This document shows, one piece after another, positions 52,053 through 61,792 of a DNA stretch of 64,000 bases. The stretch comes from Streptococcus toyakuensis. Its GTDB lineage: Bacteria > Bacillota > Bacilli > Lactobacillales > Streptococcaceae. Below the pieces are notes generated by a model. That model saw only the letters and a program-made list of their open reading frames with translations. It was not told where the DNA came from and made no database searches. The stretch is from positions 505,001-569,000 of the forward strand of contig NZ_AP024523.1 of the NCBI RefSeq assembly GCF_024346585.1. The letters are read 5' to 3'. Each line of letters starts with the position of its first letter. The first letter of the stretch is position 1. A program made the position numbers and the translations under genes.

Positions 52053-53033
52053 ATGAAAAATCCAGCTTTGTTAGAAGAAATCAAGACTTATAGAGGACGG
52101 GATGAGGTTCCAGAAGACTTTGATGCTTTCTGGGATGGGGAAGTAAAAAAAGTTTCAACGCTTCCAGCTTATCAGTTGGAGGAAAGAGATTTTCACATTC
52201 CTCAAGTCAAGTGCTATGAATTAACATTTGAAGGAACCAATGAAGCCAAGGTATATGCACGAGTTGTTCTTCCAAAGAGTGAGGAGAAGGTTCCGATAAT
52301 CTTCCATTTCCATGGCTATATGGGACGTGGCTGGGACTGGGCTGACATGCTAGCTTATACTGTGGCTGGTTACGGTGTTGTTTCCATGGACGTTCGAGGC
52401 CAGTCGGGCTATTCACAAGACGGTTTGCGTTCTCCTTTAGGAAATACGGTTAAGGGGCATATTATCCGTGGTGCTGTGGAAGGTCGGGAGCATCTCTTTT
52501 ATAAGGATGTTTATCTGGATATTTACCAGTTGGTCGAAATTGTTGCTAGTCTGCCTCAGGTAGATGAGAAGCTCCTTTCTAGCTATGGTGCCTCACAAGG
52601 AGGGGCTCTAGCCTTGGTTGCAGCAGCGCTCAATCCTCGAATTCAGAAAACAGTTGCTATCTATCCCTTCTTGTCAGACTTCAGACGGGTGCTTGAGATT
52701 GGTAATACTAGCGAGGCTTACGACGAATTGTTCCGTTATTTCAAGTTTCACGATCCCTTCCATGAAACAGAGGAGGAAATCATGGCGACTCTTGCCTATA
52801 TCGATGTGAAAAATCTTGCCCATCGTATCAAGGGTGAGGTTAAGATGATTACGGGCTTGGATGACGATGTTTGCTATCCTATTACCCAGTTTGCGATTTA
52901 CAACCGTCTGACCTGTGATAAGGCCTATCGCATCATGCCTGAGTATGCCCATGAAGCCATGAATGTATTTGTCAATGACCAGGTATACAACTGGCTATGT
53001 GGTAGCGAGATCCCTTTTAAGTACGTAAAATAA
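52053..53033 (+). CDS. axe1: Acetyl xylan esterase / cephalosporin-C deacetylase (CE7)
   Basis: 326 residues, alpha/beta hydrolase of carbohydrate esterase family 7: nucleophile Ser in SSYGASQGGAL (near 178-188), Asp in TGLDDDVCYP, His in PEYAHEAMN, and the oxyanion RGQ motif DVRGQSGYS. It removes acetyl groups from small sugars in the cytoplasm. Its place in front of the sialic acid locus suggests O-acetyl removal from host glycan sugars, which is an inference; it has its own terminator. Confidence 0.92.
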   Translation: MKNPALLEEIKTYRGRDEVPEDFDAFWDGEVKKVSTLPAYQLEERDFHIPQVKCYELTFEGTNEAKVYARVVLPKSEEKVPIIFHFHGYMGRGWDWADMLAYTVAGYGVVSMDVRGQSGYSQDGLRSPLGNTVKGHIIRGAVEGREHLFYKDVYLDIYQLVEIVASLPQVDEKLLSSYGASQGGALALVAAALNPRIQKTVAIYPFLSDFRRVLEIGNTSEAYDELFRYFKFHDPFHETEEEIMATLAYIDVKNLAHRIKGEVKMITGLDDDVCYPITQFAIYNRLTCDKAYRIMPEYAHEAMNVFVNDQVYNWLCGSEIPFKYVK

Positions 53034-53040
53034 TGAATGA

Positions 53041-53064
53041 GAGAGCATGGTAGCTCTCTTTTTT
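53041..53064 (+). terminator. Terminator after axe1
   Basis: GAGAGC/GCTCTC hairpin followed by TTTTTT. Confidence 0.87.
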
Positions 53065-53171
53065 GTAGTTTAATAAAAACGATTTAAAATAGATAATTCT
53101 CTGAAACTACTTTCAGAAACAGCTGTTCTATAAAATACTTTTGAAATTGAAATCTATTCTACCACAAAGTA

Positions 53172-53200
53172 TTGAAAGCGCTTTAAAAATAGTCTATAAT
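53172..53200 (+). promoter_or_regulatory. nan operon promoter with cre site
   Basis: TTGAAA (53172-53177), 17-base spacer, TATAAT (53195-53200). TGAAAGCGCTTTAA (53173-53186) overlaps the -35 and fits the CcpA cre consensus, so glucose should repress the sialic acid locus. Confidence 0.82.
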
Positions 53201-53234
53201 GAACTCATAAGAACAAAGAAAAGGAGGAAAGAGG

Positions 53235-53933
53235 ATGCCACAGATTACTAAAGAAGCTTTGATTGCACAAATCAAAGATGGAATCATCGTTTCTTGTCAG
53301 GCCCTTCCTCACGAACCGCTCTATACAGAAGCGGGAGGAGTCATTCCATTGCTGGTCAAAGCGGCTGAGCAAGGTGGAGCAGTCGGTATCCGAGCAAATA
53401 GTGTTCGCGATATCAAGGAAATCAAGGAGGTTACAAACCTTCCAATCATTGGGATAATAAAACGAGATTATCCACCGCAAGAACCCTTCATCACTGCTAC
53501 TATGAAAGAAGTTGATGAACTGGCAGAACTGGACATCGAGGTCATTGCTCTGGATTGTACCAAGCGTGAACGCTATGATGGTTTGGAGATTCAAGAGTTC
53601 ATTCGTCAGGTTAAGGAAAAATATCCTAACCAGCTCTTGATGGCTGATACAAGTACTTTCGAGGAAGGATTGGCAGCCGTTGAAGCAGGAATTGACTTTG
53701 TCGGAACAACCTTATCAGGATACACATCTTACAGTCCTAAAGTGGATGGTCCCGATTTTGAATTGATCAAAAAACTCTGTGATGCTGGTGTAGATGTCAT
53801 TGCAGAAGGAAAAATTCATACACCAGAACAAGCCAAACAAATCCTAGGATATGGAGTGCGAGGTATTGTTGTTGGTGGCGCTATTACTAGACCAAAAGAG
53901 ATTACAGAACGCTTTGTTGCTGGTCTTAAATAA
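53235..53933 (+). CDS. nanE: N-acetylmannosamine-6-phosphate 2-epimerase
   Basis: 232 residues, TIM-barrel NanE. Converts ManNAc-6-P to GlcNAc-6-P. Landmarks: [21 protein letters not shown] (catalytic Lys), ADTSTFEEG and [11 protein letters not shown] with the second-half Glu. First gene after the cre-bearing promoter, RBS AAAGGAGGAAAGAGG. Confidence 0.95.
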   Translation: MPQITKEALIAQIKDGIIVSCQALPHEPLYTEAGGVIPLLVKAAEQGGAVGIRANSVRDIKEIKEVTNLPIIGIIKRDYPPQEPFITATMKEVDELAELDIEVIALDCTKRERYDGLEIQEFIRQVKEKYPNQLLMADTSTFEEGLAAVEAGIDFVGTTLSGYTSYSPKVDGPDFELIKKLCDAGVDVIAEGKIHTPEQAKQILGYGVRGIVVGGAITRPKEITERFVAGLK

Positions 53934-53957
53934 AAAATAAAGAAAGGGGGATTGAGT

Positions 53958-54410
53958 ATGATTATTACTAAAATCAGCCGTTTAGGAACTTATGTGGGAG
54001 TAAATCCACATTTTGCAACATTAATAGATTTTCTAGAAAAAACAGGACTAGAAAATTTGACAGAAGGTCCGATTGATATCGATGGTGATCGATTATTTGG
54101 TAATTGCTTTACTTATCTAGCAGACGGTCAAGCAGGAGCCTTCTTTGAAACTCACCAAAAATATTTGGATATTCATTTAGTTTTGGAAAACGAAGAAGCC
54201 ATGGCTGTTACGTCGCCAGAAAATGTAAGCGTTATCCAAGAATATGATGAAGAAAAAGACATTGAATTATACACAGGGAAAGTGGAACAGTTAGTTCATT
54301 TGAGAGCTGGCGAATGCCTTATCACTTTTCCAGAAGATTTACATCAACCCAAGGTTCGTATAAATGATGAACCTGTGAAAAAAGTTGTCTTTAAAGTTGC
54401 GATTTCTTAA
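53958..54410 (+). CDS. nanQ: YhcH/YjgK/YiaL family protein (NanQ-like sialate anomerase)
   Basis: 150 residues from ATG 53958, 6 bases after AAAGGGGGA; the TTG at 53952 is too near. Cupin-like fold with HQKYLDIHLVLENEE and the metal-binding histidines (HQKYLDIH, DLHQPKV). E. coli NanQ opens sialic acid rings and helps Neu5Ac use, and this copy lies within the sialic acid locus, so the same job is likely. Confidence 0.85.
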   Translation: MIITKISRLGTYVGVNPHFATLIDFLEKTGLENLTEGPIDIDGDRLFGNCFTYLADGQAGAFFETHQKYLDIHLVLENEEAMAVTSPENVSVIQEYDEEKDIELYTGKVEQLVHLRAGECLITFPEDLHQPKVRINDEPVKKVVFKVAIS

Positions 54411-54428
54411 TGTAGAAAGGGAAGAACA

Positions 54429-55766
54429 ATGAAAAAAATGAGAAAGTTTTTATGTCTAGCTGGAGTTGCGCTAGCAGCCGTTGCCTTGGTAGCTTGTTCA
54501 GGAAAAAAAGAAGCTACAACTAGTACTGAACCACCGACAGAATTATCTGGTGAGATTACAATGTGGCACTCCTTTACTCAAGGACCACGTTTAGAAAGTA
54601 TTCAAAAATCAGCAGATGCCTTCATGCAAAAGCATCCGAAAACGAAAATTAAGATTGAAACATTCTCTTGGAATGACTTCTATACTAAATGGACTACAGG
54701 TTTAGCAAATGGGAATGTGCCAGATATCAGTACAGCTCTTCCTAACCAAGTAATGGAAATGGTCAACTCAGATGCTTTGGTTCCGCTAAATGATTCTATC
54801 AAGCGTATTGGACAGGATAAATTTAACGAAACTGCCTTAAATGAAGCAAAAATCGGAGATGATTACTACTCTGTTCCTCTTTATTCACATGCACAAGTCA
54901 TGTGGGTTAGAACAGATTTATTAAAAGAACATAATATTGAGGTTCCTAAAACTTGGGATCAACTCTATGAAGCTTCTAAAAAATTGAAAGAAGCTGGAGT
55001 TTATGGCTTGTCTGTTCCGTTTGGAACAAATGACTTAATGGCAACACGTTTCTTGAACTTCTACGTACGTAGTGGTGGTGGAAGTCTTTTGACAAAAGAT
55101 CTTAAAGCAGATTTGACAAGCCAACTTGCTCAAGATGGTATTAAATACTGGGTTAAAATGTATAAAGAAATTTCACCTCAAGATTCTTTGAACTTTAATG
55201 TCCTTCAACAAGCTACCTTGTTCTATCAAGGAAAAACAGCATTTGACTTTAACTCTGGCTTCCATATTGGAGGAATTAATGCCAACAGTCCTCAATTGAT
55301 TGATTCGATTGATGCCTATCCTATTCCAAAAATCAAAGAATCTGATAAAGACCAAGGAATTGAAACCTCAAACATTCCAATGGTTGTTTGGAAAAATTCA
55401 AAACATCCAGAAGTTGCTAAAGCATTCTTGGAATCACTTTACAATGAAGAAGACTATATTAAATTCCTTGATTCAACTCCAGTAGGTATGTTGCCAACTA
55501 TTAAGGGAATTAGCGATTCTGCAGCCTATAAAGAAAATGAAACTCGTAAGAAATTTAAACATGCTGAAGAAGTGATTACTGAAGCTGTTAAAAAAGGTAC
55601 TGCTATTGGTTATGAAAATGGACCAAGTGTACAAGCTGGTATGTTGACTAACCAACACATTATTGAACAAATGTTCCAAGATATCATTTCAAATGGAACA
55701 GATCCTATGAAAGCAGCAAAAGAAGCAGAAAAACAACTAAACGATTTATTTGAGGCTGCTCAGTAG
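54429..55766 (+). CDS. Sialic acid ABC transporter substrate-binding lipoprotein
   Basis: 445 residues. Signal peptide and lipobox LVAC (Cys24), then a family 1 binding protein (GEITMWHSFTQGPRLESIQ, NGNVPDISTALPNQVMEM). It precedes two permeases and nanB, the place of the SP_1690-1688-type transporter in pneumococcus rather than satABC; related binding proteins in R. gnavus bind 2,7-anhydro-Neu5Ac. No ATPase gene is in the locus, so a shared MsmK is expected. Confidence 0.88.
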   Translation: MKKMRKFLCLAGVALAAVALVACSGKKEATTSTEPPTELSGEITMWHSFTQGPRLESIQKSADAFMQKHPKTKIKIETFSWNDFYTKWTTGLANGNVPDISTALPNQVMEMVNSDALVPLNDSIKRIGQDKFNETALNEAKIGDDYYSVPLYSHAQVMWVRTDLLKEHNIEVPKTWDQLYEASKKLKEAGVYGLSVPFGTNDLMATRFLNFYVRSGGGSLLTKDLKADLTSQLAQDGIKYWVKMYKEISPQDSLNFNVLQQATLFYQGKTAFDFNSGFHIGGINANSPQLIDSIDAYPIPKIKESDKDQGIETSNIPMVVWKNSKHPEVAKAFLESLYNEEDYIKFLDSTPVGMLPTIKGISDSAAYKENETRKKFKHAEEVITEAVKKGTAIGYENGPSVQAGMLTNQHIIEQMFQDIISNGTDPMKAAKEAEKQLNDLFEAAQ

Positions 55767-55788
55767 ATGTAAAAGACTAGAAAATAGG

Positions 55789-55818
55789 TGGGCTAGTGAG
55801 CTGAAAAGCCCTAGCCCA
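55789..55818 (+). promoter_or_regulatory. Stem-loop between binding-protein and permease genes
   Basis: TGGGCTAG (55789-55796) with CTAGCCCA (55811-55818) and no T run: probably an mRNA-stability or processing hairpin raising binding protein over permeases. Confidence 0.55.
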
Positions 55819-55844
55819 ATCTTGTAAAAGAAGGGAGAAGGAGA

Positions 55845-56729
55845 ATGGTTAAAGAACGTAATTTAACTCGCTGGATATTTGTTTTGCCAGCTATGATTAT
55901 CGTAGGATTACTCTTTGTTTATCCGTTTTTCTCGAGTATTTTTTATAGCTTTACCAATAAGCATTTGATTATGCCTAATTATAAATTTGTTGGTTTAGCT
56001 AACTATAAAGCTGTGCTATCAGATCCCAACTTCTTTAATGCGTTCTTTAATTCAATTAAGTGGACCGTTTTCTCATTAGTTGGTCAAGTTTTAGTAGGGT
56101 TTGTATTGGCTTTAGCTCTTCACAGAGTACGCCACTTCAAGAAATTATATAGGACCTTATTGATTGTTCCTTGGGCATTTCCTACCATCGTTATTGCCTT
56201 TTCTTGGCAGTGGATTCTAAACGGGGTTTATGGCTACTTACCTAATCTAATCGTAAAATTAGGTTTAATGGAACATACGCCTGCATTTTTGACAGATAGT
56301 ACATGGGCATTCCTATGTTTGGTGTTTATCAACATTTGGTTTGGAGCGCCGATGATTATGGTTAATGTACTTTCAGCTTTGCAAACAGTACCCGAAGAAC
56401 AATTTGAGGCTGCTAAGATAGATGGTGCTTCAAGTTGGCAAGTTTTCAAATTTATCGTCTTTCCACATATTAAAGTGGTTGTAGGGCTTCTAGTTGTTTT
56501 GAGAACTGTATGGATCTTTAATAACTTTGACATTATCTACCTAATTACAGGTGGTGGACCAGCCAATGCTACAACGACGCTTCCGATTTTTGCCTACAAC
56601 CTAGGTTGGGGAACTAAATTGTTGGGTCGTGCTTCAGCAGTTACAGTATTGCTCTTTATCTTCTTGGTGGCAATTTGCTTTATCTACTTTGCTATCATCA
56701 GTAAGTGGGAAAAGGAGGGTAGAAAATAA
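55845..56729 (+). CDS. Sialic acid ABC transporter permease 1
   Basis: 294 residues, MalF-type, six membrane segments beginning WIFVLPAMIIVGLLFVYPFF, with the EAA loop EEQFEAAKIDGASSWQVFKFIVFP. RBS GGGAGAAGGAG. Its stop overlaps the start of permease 2 by one base. Partner of the binding protein upstream. Confidence 0.9.
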   Translation: MVKERNLTRWIFVLPAMIIVGLLFVYPFFSSIFYSFTNKHLIMPNYKFVGLANYKAVLSDPNFFNAFFNSIKWTVFSLVGQVLVGFVLALALHRVRHFKKLYRTLLIVPWAFPTIVIAFSWQWILNGVYGYLPNLIVKLGLMEHTPAFLTDSTWAFLCLVFINIWFGAPMIMVNVLSALQTVPEEQFEAAKIDGASSWQVFKFIVFPHIKVVVGLLVVLRTVWIFNNFDIIYLITGGGPANATTTLPIFAYNLGWGTKLLGRASAVTVLLFIFLVAICFIYFAIISKWEKEGRK

Positions 56730-57562
56730 TGAAGAAGAAATCCGGTATTTATTTAGATATTCTCTCACATGTACTCTTGATTGGTGCGACCATCGTTGCA
56801 ATTTTCCCATTGGTATGGATTATCATATCTTCTGTCAAAGGTAAAGGGGAATTAACTCAGTATCCAACACGATTTTGGCCTGAACAATTTACATTGGATT
56901 ATTTCACTCATGTTATCAATGATTTGCATTTTATTGATAACATTCGAAACAGTTTAATCATTGCCTTAGCTACAACTGTTATTGCGATTATTATTTCTGC
57001 TATGGCAGCCTATGGTATTGTTCGATTCTTCCCTAAATTGGGAGCAATCATGTCAAGACTACTTGTCATTACCTACATTTTTCCACCAATTTTGCTAGCA
57101 ATTCCCTATTCAATAGCCATTGCTAAAGTTGGATTAACAAATAGTTTATTTGGCTTGATGATGGTTTATCTATCTTTTAGTGTTCCATATGCGGTTTGGC
57201 TTTTAGTTGGATTTTTCCAAACAGTTCCAATTGGAATTGAAGAAGCAGCTAGAATTGATGGTGCAAATAAATTTGTTACTTTTTATAAAGTTGTGCTACC
57301 GATTGTAGCACCAGGTATTGTAGCAACAGCTATTTATACATTTATCAATGCTTGGAATGAATTCCTGTATGCTTTGATTTTGATTAACAATACAGGAAAG
57401 ATGACAGTAGCAGTAGCCCTTCGATCACTTAACGGTTCAGAAATTTTAGACTGGGGAGATATGATGGCTGCATCTGTTATTGTAGTTCTTCCATCAATCA
57501 TTTTCTTCTCAATTATCCAAAATAAGATTGCAAGTGGATTGTCAGAAGGATCTGTGAAGTAG
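56729..57562 (+). CDS. Sialic acid ABC transporter permease 2
   Basis: 277 residues, MalG-type, six membrane segments and EAA loop IGIEEAARIDGANKFVTFYKVVLP. Overlaps permease 1 and is followed after 17 bases by nanB, so enzyme and importer are made together. Confidence 0.9.
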   Translation: MKKKSGIYLDILSHVLLIGATIVAIFPLVWIIISSVKGKGELTQYPTRFWPEQFTLDYFTHVINDLHFIDNIRNSLIIALATTVIAIIISAMAAYGIVRFFPKLGAIMSRLLVITYIFPPILLAIPYSIAIAKVGLTNSLFGLMMVYLSFSVPYAVWLLVGFFQTVPIGIEEAARIDGANKFVTFYKVVLPIVAPGIVATAIYTFINAWNEFLYALILINNTGKMTVAVALRSLNGSEILDWGDMMAASVIVVLPSIIFFSIIQNKIASGLSEGSVK

Positions 57563-57579
57563 ACGAAAGAAGGAAAAAA

Positions 57580-59673
57580 ATGAATAAGAGAGGTCTTTAT
57601 TCAAAACTAGGAATTTCTGTTGTAGGCATTAGTCTTTTAATGGGAGTCCCCGCTTTGATTCATGCGAATGAATTAAACTATGGTCAACTGTCTATATCTC
57701 CTATTTTTCAAGGAGGTTCATATCAACTGAACAATAAGAGTATAGATATCAGCCCTTTGTTATTAGATAAATTATCTGGAGAGAGTCAGACAGTAGTAAT
57801 GAAATTTAAAGCAGATAAACCAAACTCGCTTCAAGCTTTGTTTGGTCTATCTAATAGTAAAGCAGGCTTTAAAAATAATTACTTTTCAATTTTCATGAGA
57901 GATTCTGGTGAGATAGGTGTAGAAATAAGAGACGCCCAAAAGGGAATAAATTATTTATTTTCTAGACCAGCTTCATTATGGGGAAAGCATAAAGGACAGG
58001 CAGTTGAAAATACACTCGTATTTGTATCTGATTCTAAAGATAAGACATACACAATGTATGTTAATGGTATAGAAGTGTTCTCTGAAACAGTTGATACATT
58101 TTTGCCGATTTCAAATATAAATGGTATAGATAAGGCAACACTAGGAGCTGTTAATCGTGAAGGCAAGGATCATTATCTTGCAAGAGGAAGTATTGATGAA
58201 ATCAGTCTATTTAATAAAGCAATTAGTGATCAGGAAGTTTCAACTATTCCCTTGTCAAATCCATTTCAGTTAATTTTCCAATCAGGAGATTCTACTCAAG
58301 CAAACTATTTTAGAATACCGACATTATATACATTAAGTAGTGGAAGAGTTCTATCAAGTATTGATGCACGTTATGGTGGGACTCATGATTCTAAAAGTAA
58401 GATTAATATCGCGACTTCTTATAGTGATGATAATGGGAAAACGTGGAGTGAGCCAACTTTTGCTATGAAGTTTAATGACTATGAGGAGCAGTTAGTTTAC
58501 TGGCCACGAGATAATAAATTAAAGAATAGTCAAATTAGTGGAAGTGCTTCATTTATAGATTCATCCATTGTTGAAGATAAAAAATCTGGGAAAACGATCT
58601 TATTAGCTGATGTTATGCCTGCTGGTATCGGAAATAATAATGCAAATAAAGCTGATTCAGGTTTTAAAGAAATAAACGGTCATTATTATTTAAAACTAAA
58701 GAAGGATGGAGATAATGATTTCCGTTATACAGTCAGAGAAAATGGTGTCGTTTATGATGAAACAACTAATAAACCTACAAATTATACTATAAATGATAAG
58801 TATGAAGTTTTAGAGGGAGGAAAGTCTTTAACAGTTGAACAATATTCGGTTGATTTTGATAGTGGCTCTTTAAGAGAAAGGCATAATGGAAAACAGGTTC
58901 CTATGAATGTTTTCTACAAAGATTCGTTATTTAAAGTGACTCCTACTAATTATATAGCAATGACAATTAGTCAGAATAGAGGAGAGAGTTGGGAACAATT
59001 TAAGTTATTGCCTCCGTTCTTAGGAGAAAAACATAATGGAACTTACTTATGTCCCGGACAAGGTTTAGCATTAAAATCAAGTAATAGATTAATTTTTGCA
59101 ACATATACTAGTGGCGAACTAACTTATCTCATTTCTGATGATAGTGGTCAAACATGGAAGAAATCCTCAGCTTCAATTCCGTTTAAGAATGCGACAGCAG
59201 AAGCGCAAATGGTTGAAATGAGAGATGGTGTGATTAGAACATTCTTTAGAACTACTACAGGTAAGATTGCCTATATGACTAGTAGAGATTCTGGAGAAAC
59301 ATGGTCAGAAGTTTCGTATATCGATGGAATTCAACAAACTTCATATGGTACACAAGTATCTGCAATTAGATACTCTCAATTAGTTGATGGAAAAGAAGCA
59401 GTCATTTTGAGTACACCAAATTCTAGAAATGGCCGTAAGGGAGGTCAATTAGTTGTCGGTTTAGTCAATAAAGAAGATGATAGTATCGATTGGAAATACC
59501 ACTATGACATTGATTTGCCTTCGTATGGTTATGCTTATTCTGCGATTACAGAATTGCCAAATCATCACATAGGTGTATTGTTTGAAAAATATGATTCATG
59601 GTCAAGAAATGAATTGCATTTAAGCAATGTAGTTCAGTATATAGATTTGGAAATTAATGATTTAACAAAATAA
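57580..59673 (+). CDS. nanB: Sialidase NanB (intramolecular trans-sialidase)
   Basis: 697 residues. Sec signal peptide to about residue 29, no LPXTG anchor, N-terminal CBM40 lectin domain (about 40-220), six-bladed propeller with YFRIP. Known catalytic residues fall exactly where reported for pneumococcal NanB: Arg245, Asp270, Glu541, Arg557, Arg619, Tyr653, and Trp674, which is linked to the intramolecular reaction. Four Asp-boxes: SDDNGKTW, SQNRGESW, SDDSGQTW, SRDSGETW. NanB cleaves alpha-2,3-sialosides to 2,7-anhydro-Neu5Ac. It sits between an importer and an oxidoreductase for that sugar. Nearly the same as pneumococcal NanB, which supports the species group. Confidence 0.96.
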   Translation: MNKRGLYSKLGISVVGISLLMGVPALIHANELNYGQLSISPIFQGGSYQLNNKSIDISPLLLDKLSGESQTVVMKFKADKPNSLQALFGLSNSKAGFKNNYFSIFMRDSGEIGVEIRDAQKGINYLFSRPASLWGKHKGQAVENTLVFVSDSKDKTYTMYVNGIEVFSETVDTFLPISNINGIDKATLGAVNREGKDHYLARGSIDEISLFNKAISDQEVSTIPLSNPFQLIFQSGDSTQANYFRIPTLYTLSSGRVLSSIDARYGGTHDSKSKINIATSYSDDNGKTWSEPTFAMKFNDYEEQLVYWPRDNKLKNSQISGSASFIDSSIVEDKKSGKTILLADVMPAGIGNNNANKADSGFKEINGHYYLKLKKDGDNDFRYTVRENGVVYDETTNKPTNYTINDKYEVLEGGKSLTVEQYSVDFDSGSLRERHNGKQVPMNVFYKDSLFKVTPTNYIAMTISQNRGESWEQFKLLPPFLGEKHNGTYLCPGQGLALKSSNRLIFATYTSGELTYLISDDSGQTWKKSSASIPFKNATAEAQMVEMRDGVIRTFFRTTTGKIAYMTSRDSGETWSEVSYIDGIQQTSYGTQVSAIRYSQLVDGKEAVILSTPNSRNGRKGGQLVVGLVNKEDDSIDWKYHYDIDLPSYGYAYSAITELPNHHIGVLFEKYDSWSRNELHLSNVVQYIDLEINDLTK

Positions 59674-59685
59674 AGGAGAAAAAAC

Positions 59686-60789
59686 ATGGTTAAATACGGT
59701 GTTGTTGGAACAGGATATTTTGGAGCTGAGTTGGCTCGTTATATGCAAAAGAATGATGGAGCAGAGATTACTCTTCTCTATGATCCAGATAATGCAGAGG
59801 CTATTGCAGAAGAATTGGGAGCAAAAGTAGCAAGTTCCCTAGATGAGTTGGTTTCTAGCGATGAAGTAGATTGTGTTATCGTCGCAACTCCAAATAATCT
59901 TCATAAGGAACCGGTTATTAAGGCTGCACAACATGGCAAAAATGTTTTCTGTGAAAAACCAATTGCGCTTTCTTATCAAGATTGTCGCGAGATGGTAGAT
60001 GCATGTAAAGAAAATAATGTAACCTTTATGGCAGGACATATTATGAACTTCTTTAATGGTGTCCATCATGCAAAAGAACTAATTAATCAAGGAGTCATCG
60101 GAGACGTTCTATATTGTCACACAGCTCGTAATGGTTGGGAAGAACAACAACCGTCAGTATCATGGAAAAAAATTCGTGAAAAATCAGGTGGTCACTTGTA
60201 TCACCATATTCATGAATTGGATTGTGTGCAATTCCTTATGGGTGGCATGCCTGAAACTGTAACCATGACGGGTGGAAATGTAGCCCATGAAGGTGAAAAT
60301 TTCGGTGATGAAGATGATATGATTTTTGTCAATATGGAATTTTCTAATAAGCGATTTGCTTTGTTAGAATGGGGTTCAGCTTATCGTTGGGGCGAACATT
60401 ATGTTTTGATTCAAGGAACGAAAGGTGCTATCCGCTTAGACTTATTCAACTGTAAAGGAACTCTTAAGCTAGATGGACAAGAAAGCTATTTCTTGATTCA
60501 CGAATCTCAAGAAGAAGATGATGATCGTACTCGTATCTATCATAGTACAGAGATGGACGGAGCAATTGCTTATGGTAAACCAGGTAAACGTACTCCATTA
60601 TGGCTATCATCTGTCATTGATAAAGAAATGCGCTATCTGCATGAGATTATGCAAGGAGCTCCAGTATCAGAAGAATTTGCAAAACTATTGACAGGTGAAG
60701 CTGCTCTAGAAGCAATTGCTACTGCAGATGCTTGTACCCAATCTATGTTTGAAGATCGCAAAGTAAAATTGTCAGAAATTGTAAAATAA
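59686..60789 (+). CDS. Gfo/Idh/MocA oxidoreductase, probable 2,7-anhydro-Neu5Ac oxidoreductase (NanOx)
   Basis: 367 residues. N-terminal NAD-binding GVVGTGYFGAELA, the CEKPIALS motif with catalytic Lys (near 93), and HIHELDCVQFLMGG in the C-terminal domain. The R. gnavus and E. coli homologues convert 2,7-anhydro-Neu5Ac reversibly to Neu5Ac with NAD as a recycled cofactor. Its position directly after nanB strongly supports this role. Followed by a weak stem-loop (60801-60828) and nanA lyase. Confidence 0.85.
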   Translation: MVKYGVVGTGYFGAELARYMQKNDGAEITLLYDPDNAEAIAEELGAKVASSLDELVSSDEVDCVIVATPNNLHKEPVIKAAQHGKNVFCEKPIALSYQDCREMVDACKENNVTFMAGHIMNFFNGVHHAKELINQGVIGDVLYCHTARNGWEEQQPSVSWKKIREKSGGHLYHHIHELDCVQFLMGGMPETVTMTGGNVAHEGENFGDEDDMIFVNMEFSNKRFALLEWGSAYRWGEHYVLIQGTKGAIRLDLFNCKGTLKLDGQESYFLIHESQEEDDDRTRIYHSTEMDGAIAYGKPGKRTPLWLSSVIDKEMRYLHEIMQGAPVSEEFAKLLTGEAALEAIATADACTQSMFEDRKVKLSEIVK

Positions 60790-60800
60790 ACAGAATGTAA

Positions 60801-60828
60801 AGGGGATGAAAAATTTATTTTCTCCCCT
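60801..60828 (+). promoter_or_regulatory. Intercistronic stem-loop before the lyase gene
   Basis: AGGGGA (60801-60806) pairs with TCCCCT (60823-60828) around an AT-rich loop, ending CGTTTCGG: a partial terminator or processing site. Confidence 0.45.
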
Positions 60829-60857
60829 CGTTTCGGAAATAAGTTAGGAGAAAATCT

Positions 60858-61775
60858 ATGTCAGATTTGAAAAAATACGAAGGTGTCATTCCAGCCTTCT
60901 ACGCATGTTATGATGAACAAGGAGAAGTAAGCCCAGAACGTACGCGTGCCTTGGTTCAATACTTCATTGATAAAGGTGTTCAAGGTCTCTATGTCAATGG
61001 TTCTTCTGGCGAATGTATCTACCAAAGCGTTGAAGACCGTAAGTTGATTTTGGAAGAAGTTATGGCAGTTGCCAAAGGTAAATTAACTATTATTGCCCAC
61101 GTTGCTTGCAACAATACCAAAGATAGTATGGAACTTGCTCGCCACGCAGAAAGCTTAGGTGTAGATGCCATTGCAACGATTCCACCGATTTACTTCCGCT
61201 TACCAGAATACTCAGTTGCCAAATACTGGAACGATATTAGTTCTGCAGCTCCAAACACAGACTATGTCATCTACAACATTCCTCAATTGGCAGGTGTTGC
61301 TTTGACTCCAAGTCTTTATACTGAAATGTTGAAGAATCCTCGTGTTATCGGTGTGAAGAACTCTTCTATGCCAGTTCAAGATATCCAAACTTTTGTTAGC
61401 CTTGGTGGAGAAGACCATATCGTCTTTAATGGTCCAGATGAGCAGTTCCTAGGAGGACGCCTCATGGGTGCTAAGGCTGGTATCGGTGGTACTTACGGTG
61501 CTATGCCAGAACTCTTCTTGAAACTCAACCAATTGATTGCGGATAGAGATTTAGAAACAGCGCGTGAATTGCAGTATGCTATCAACGCTATCATTGGTAA
61601 ACTCACTGCTGCTCATGGAAATATGTACGGTGTCATTAAAGAAGTCTTGAAGATTAATGAAGGATTGAATATTGGTTCTGTTCGTTCACCATTGACACCA
61701 GTGACTGAAGAAGATCGTCCAGTTGTAGAAGCAGCTGCAGCCTTGATTCGTGAAACCAAGGAGCGCTTCCTCTAA
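60858..61775 (+). CDS. nanA: N-acetylneuraminate lyase
   Basis: 305 residues, DapA-superfamily TIM barrel. Splits Neu5Ac to pyruvate and ManNAc. GSSGE motif (near 47), catalytic Tyr in YNIPQLAGV and Schiff-base Lys in VIGVKNSSM (near 165). RBS TTAGGAGAAAATCT. Not to be confused with the pneumococcal sialidase also called NanA, which is absent here. Confidence 0.95.
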   Translation: MSDLKKYEGVIPAFYACYDEQGEVSPERTRALVQYFIDKGVQGLYVNGSSGECIYQSVEDRKLILEEVMAVAKGKLTIIAHVACNNTKDSMELARHAESLGVDAIATIPPIYFRLPEYSVAKYWNDISSAAPNTDYVIYNIPQLAGVALTPSLYTEMLKNPRVIGVKNSSMPVQDIQTFVSLGGEDHIVFNGPDEQFLGGRLMGAKAGIGGTYGAMPELFLKLNQLIADRDLETARELQYAINAIIGKLTAAHGNMYGVIKEVLKINEGLNIGSVRSPLTPVTEEDRPVVEAAAALIRETKERFL

Positions 61776-61792
61776 TCCATAAGGAGGTATTT

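Noticed and set aside
57580..59673. NanC instead of NanB
   Set aside because: All residues numbered for NanB (Arg245, Asp270, Glu541, Arg557, Arg619, Tyr653, Trp674) match exactly at length 697; NanC is longer.
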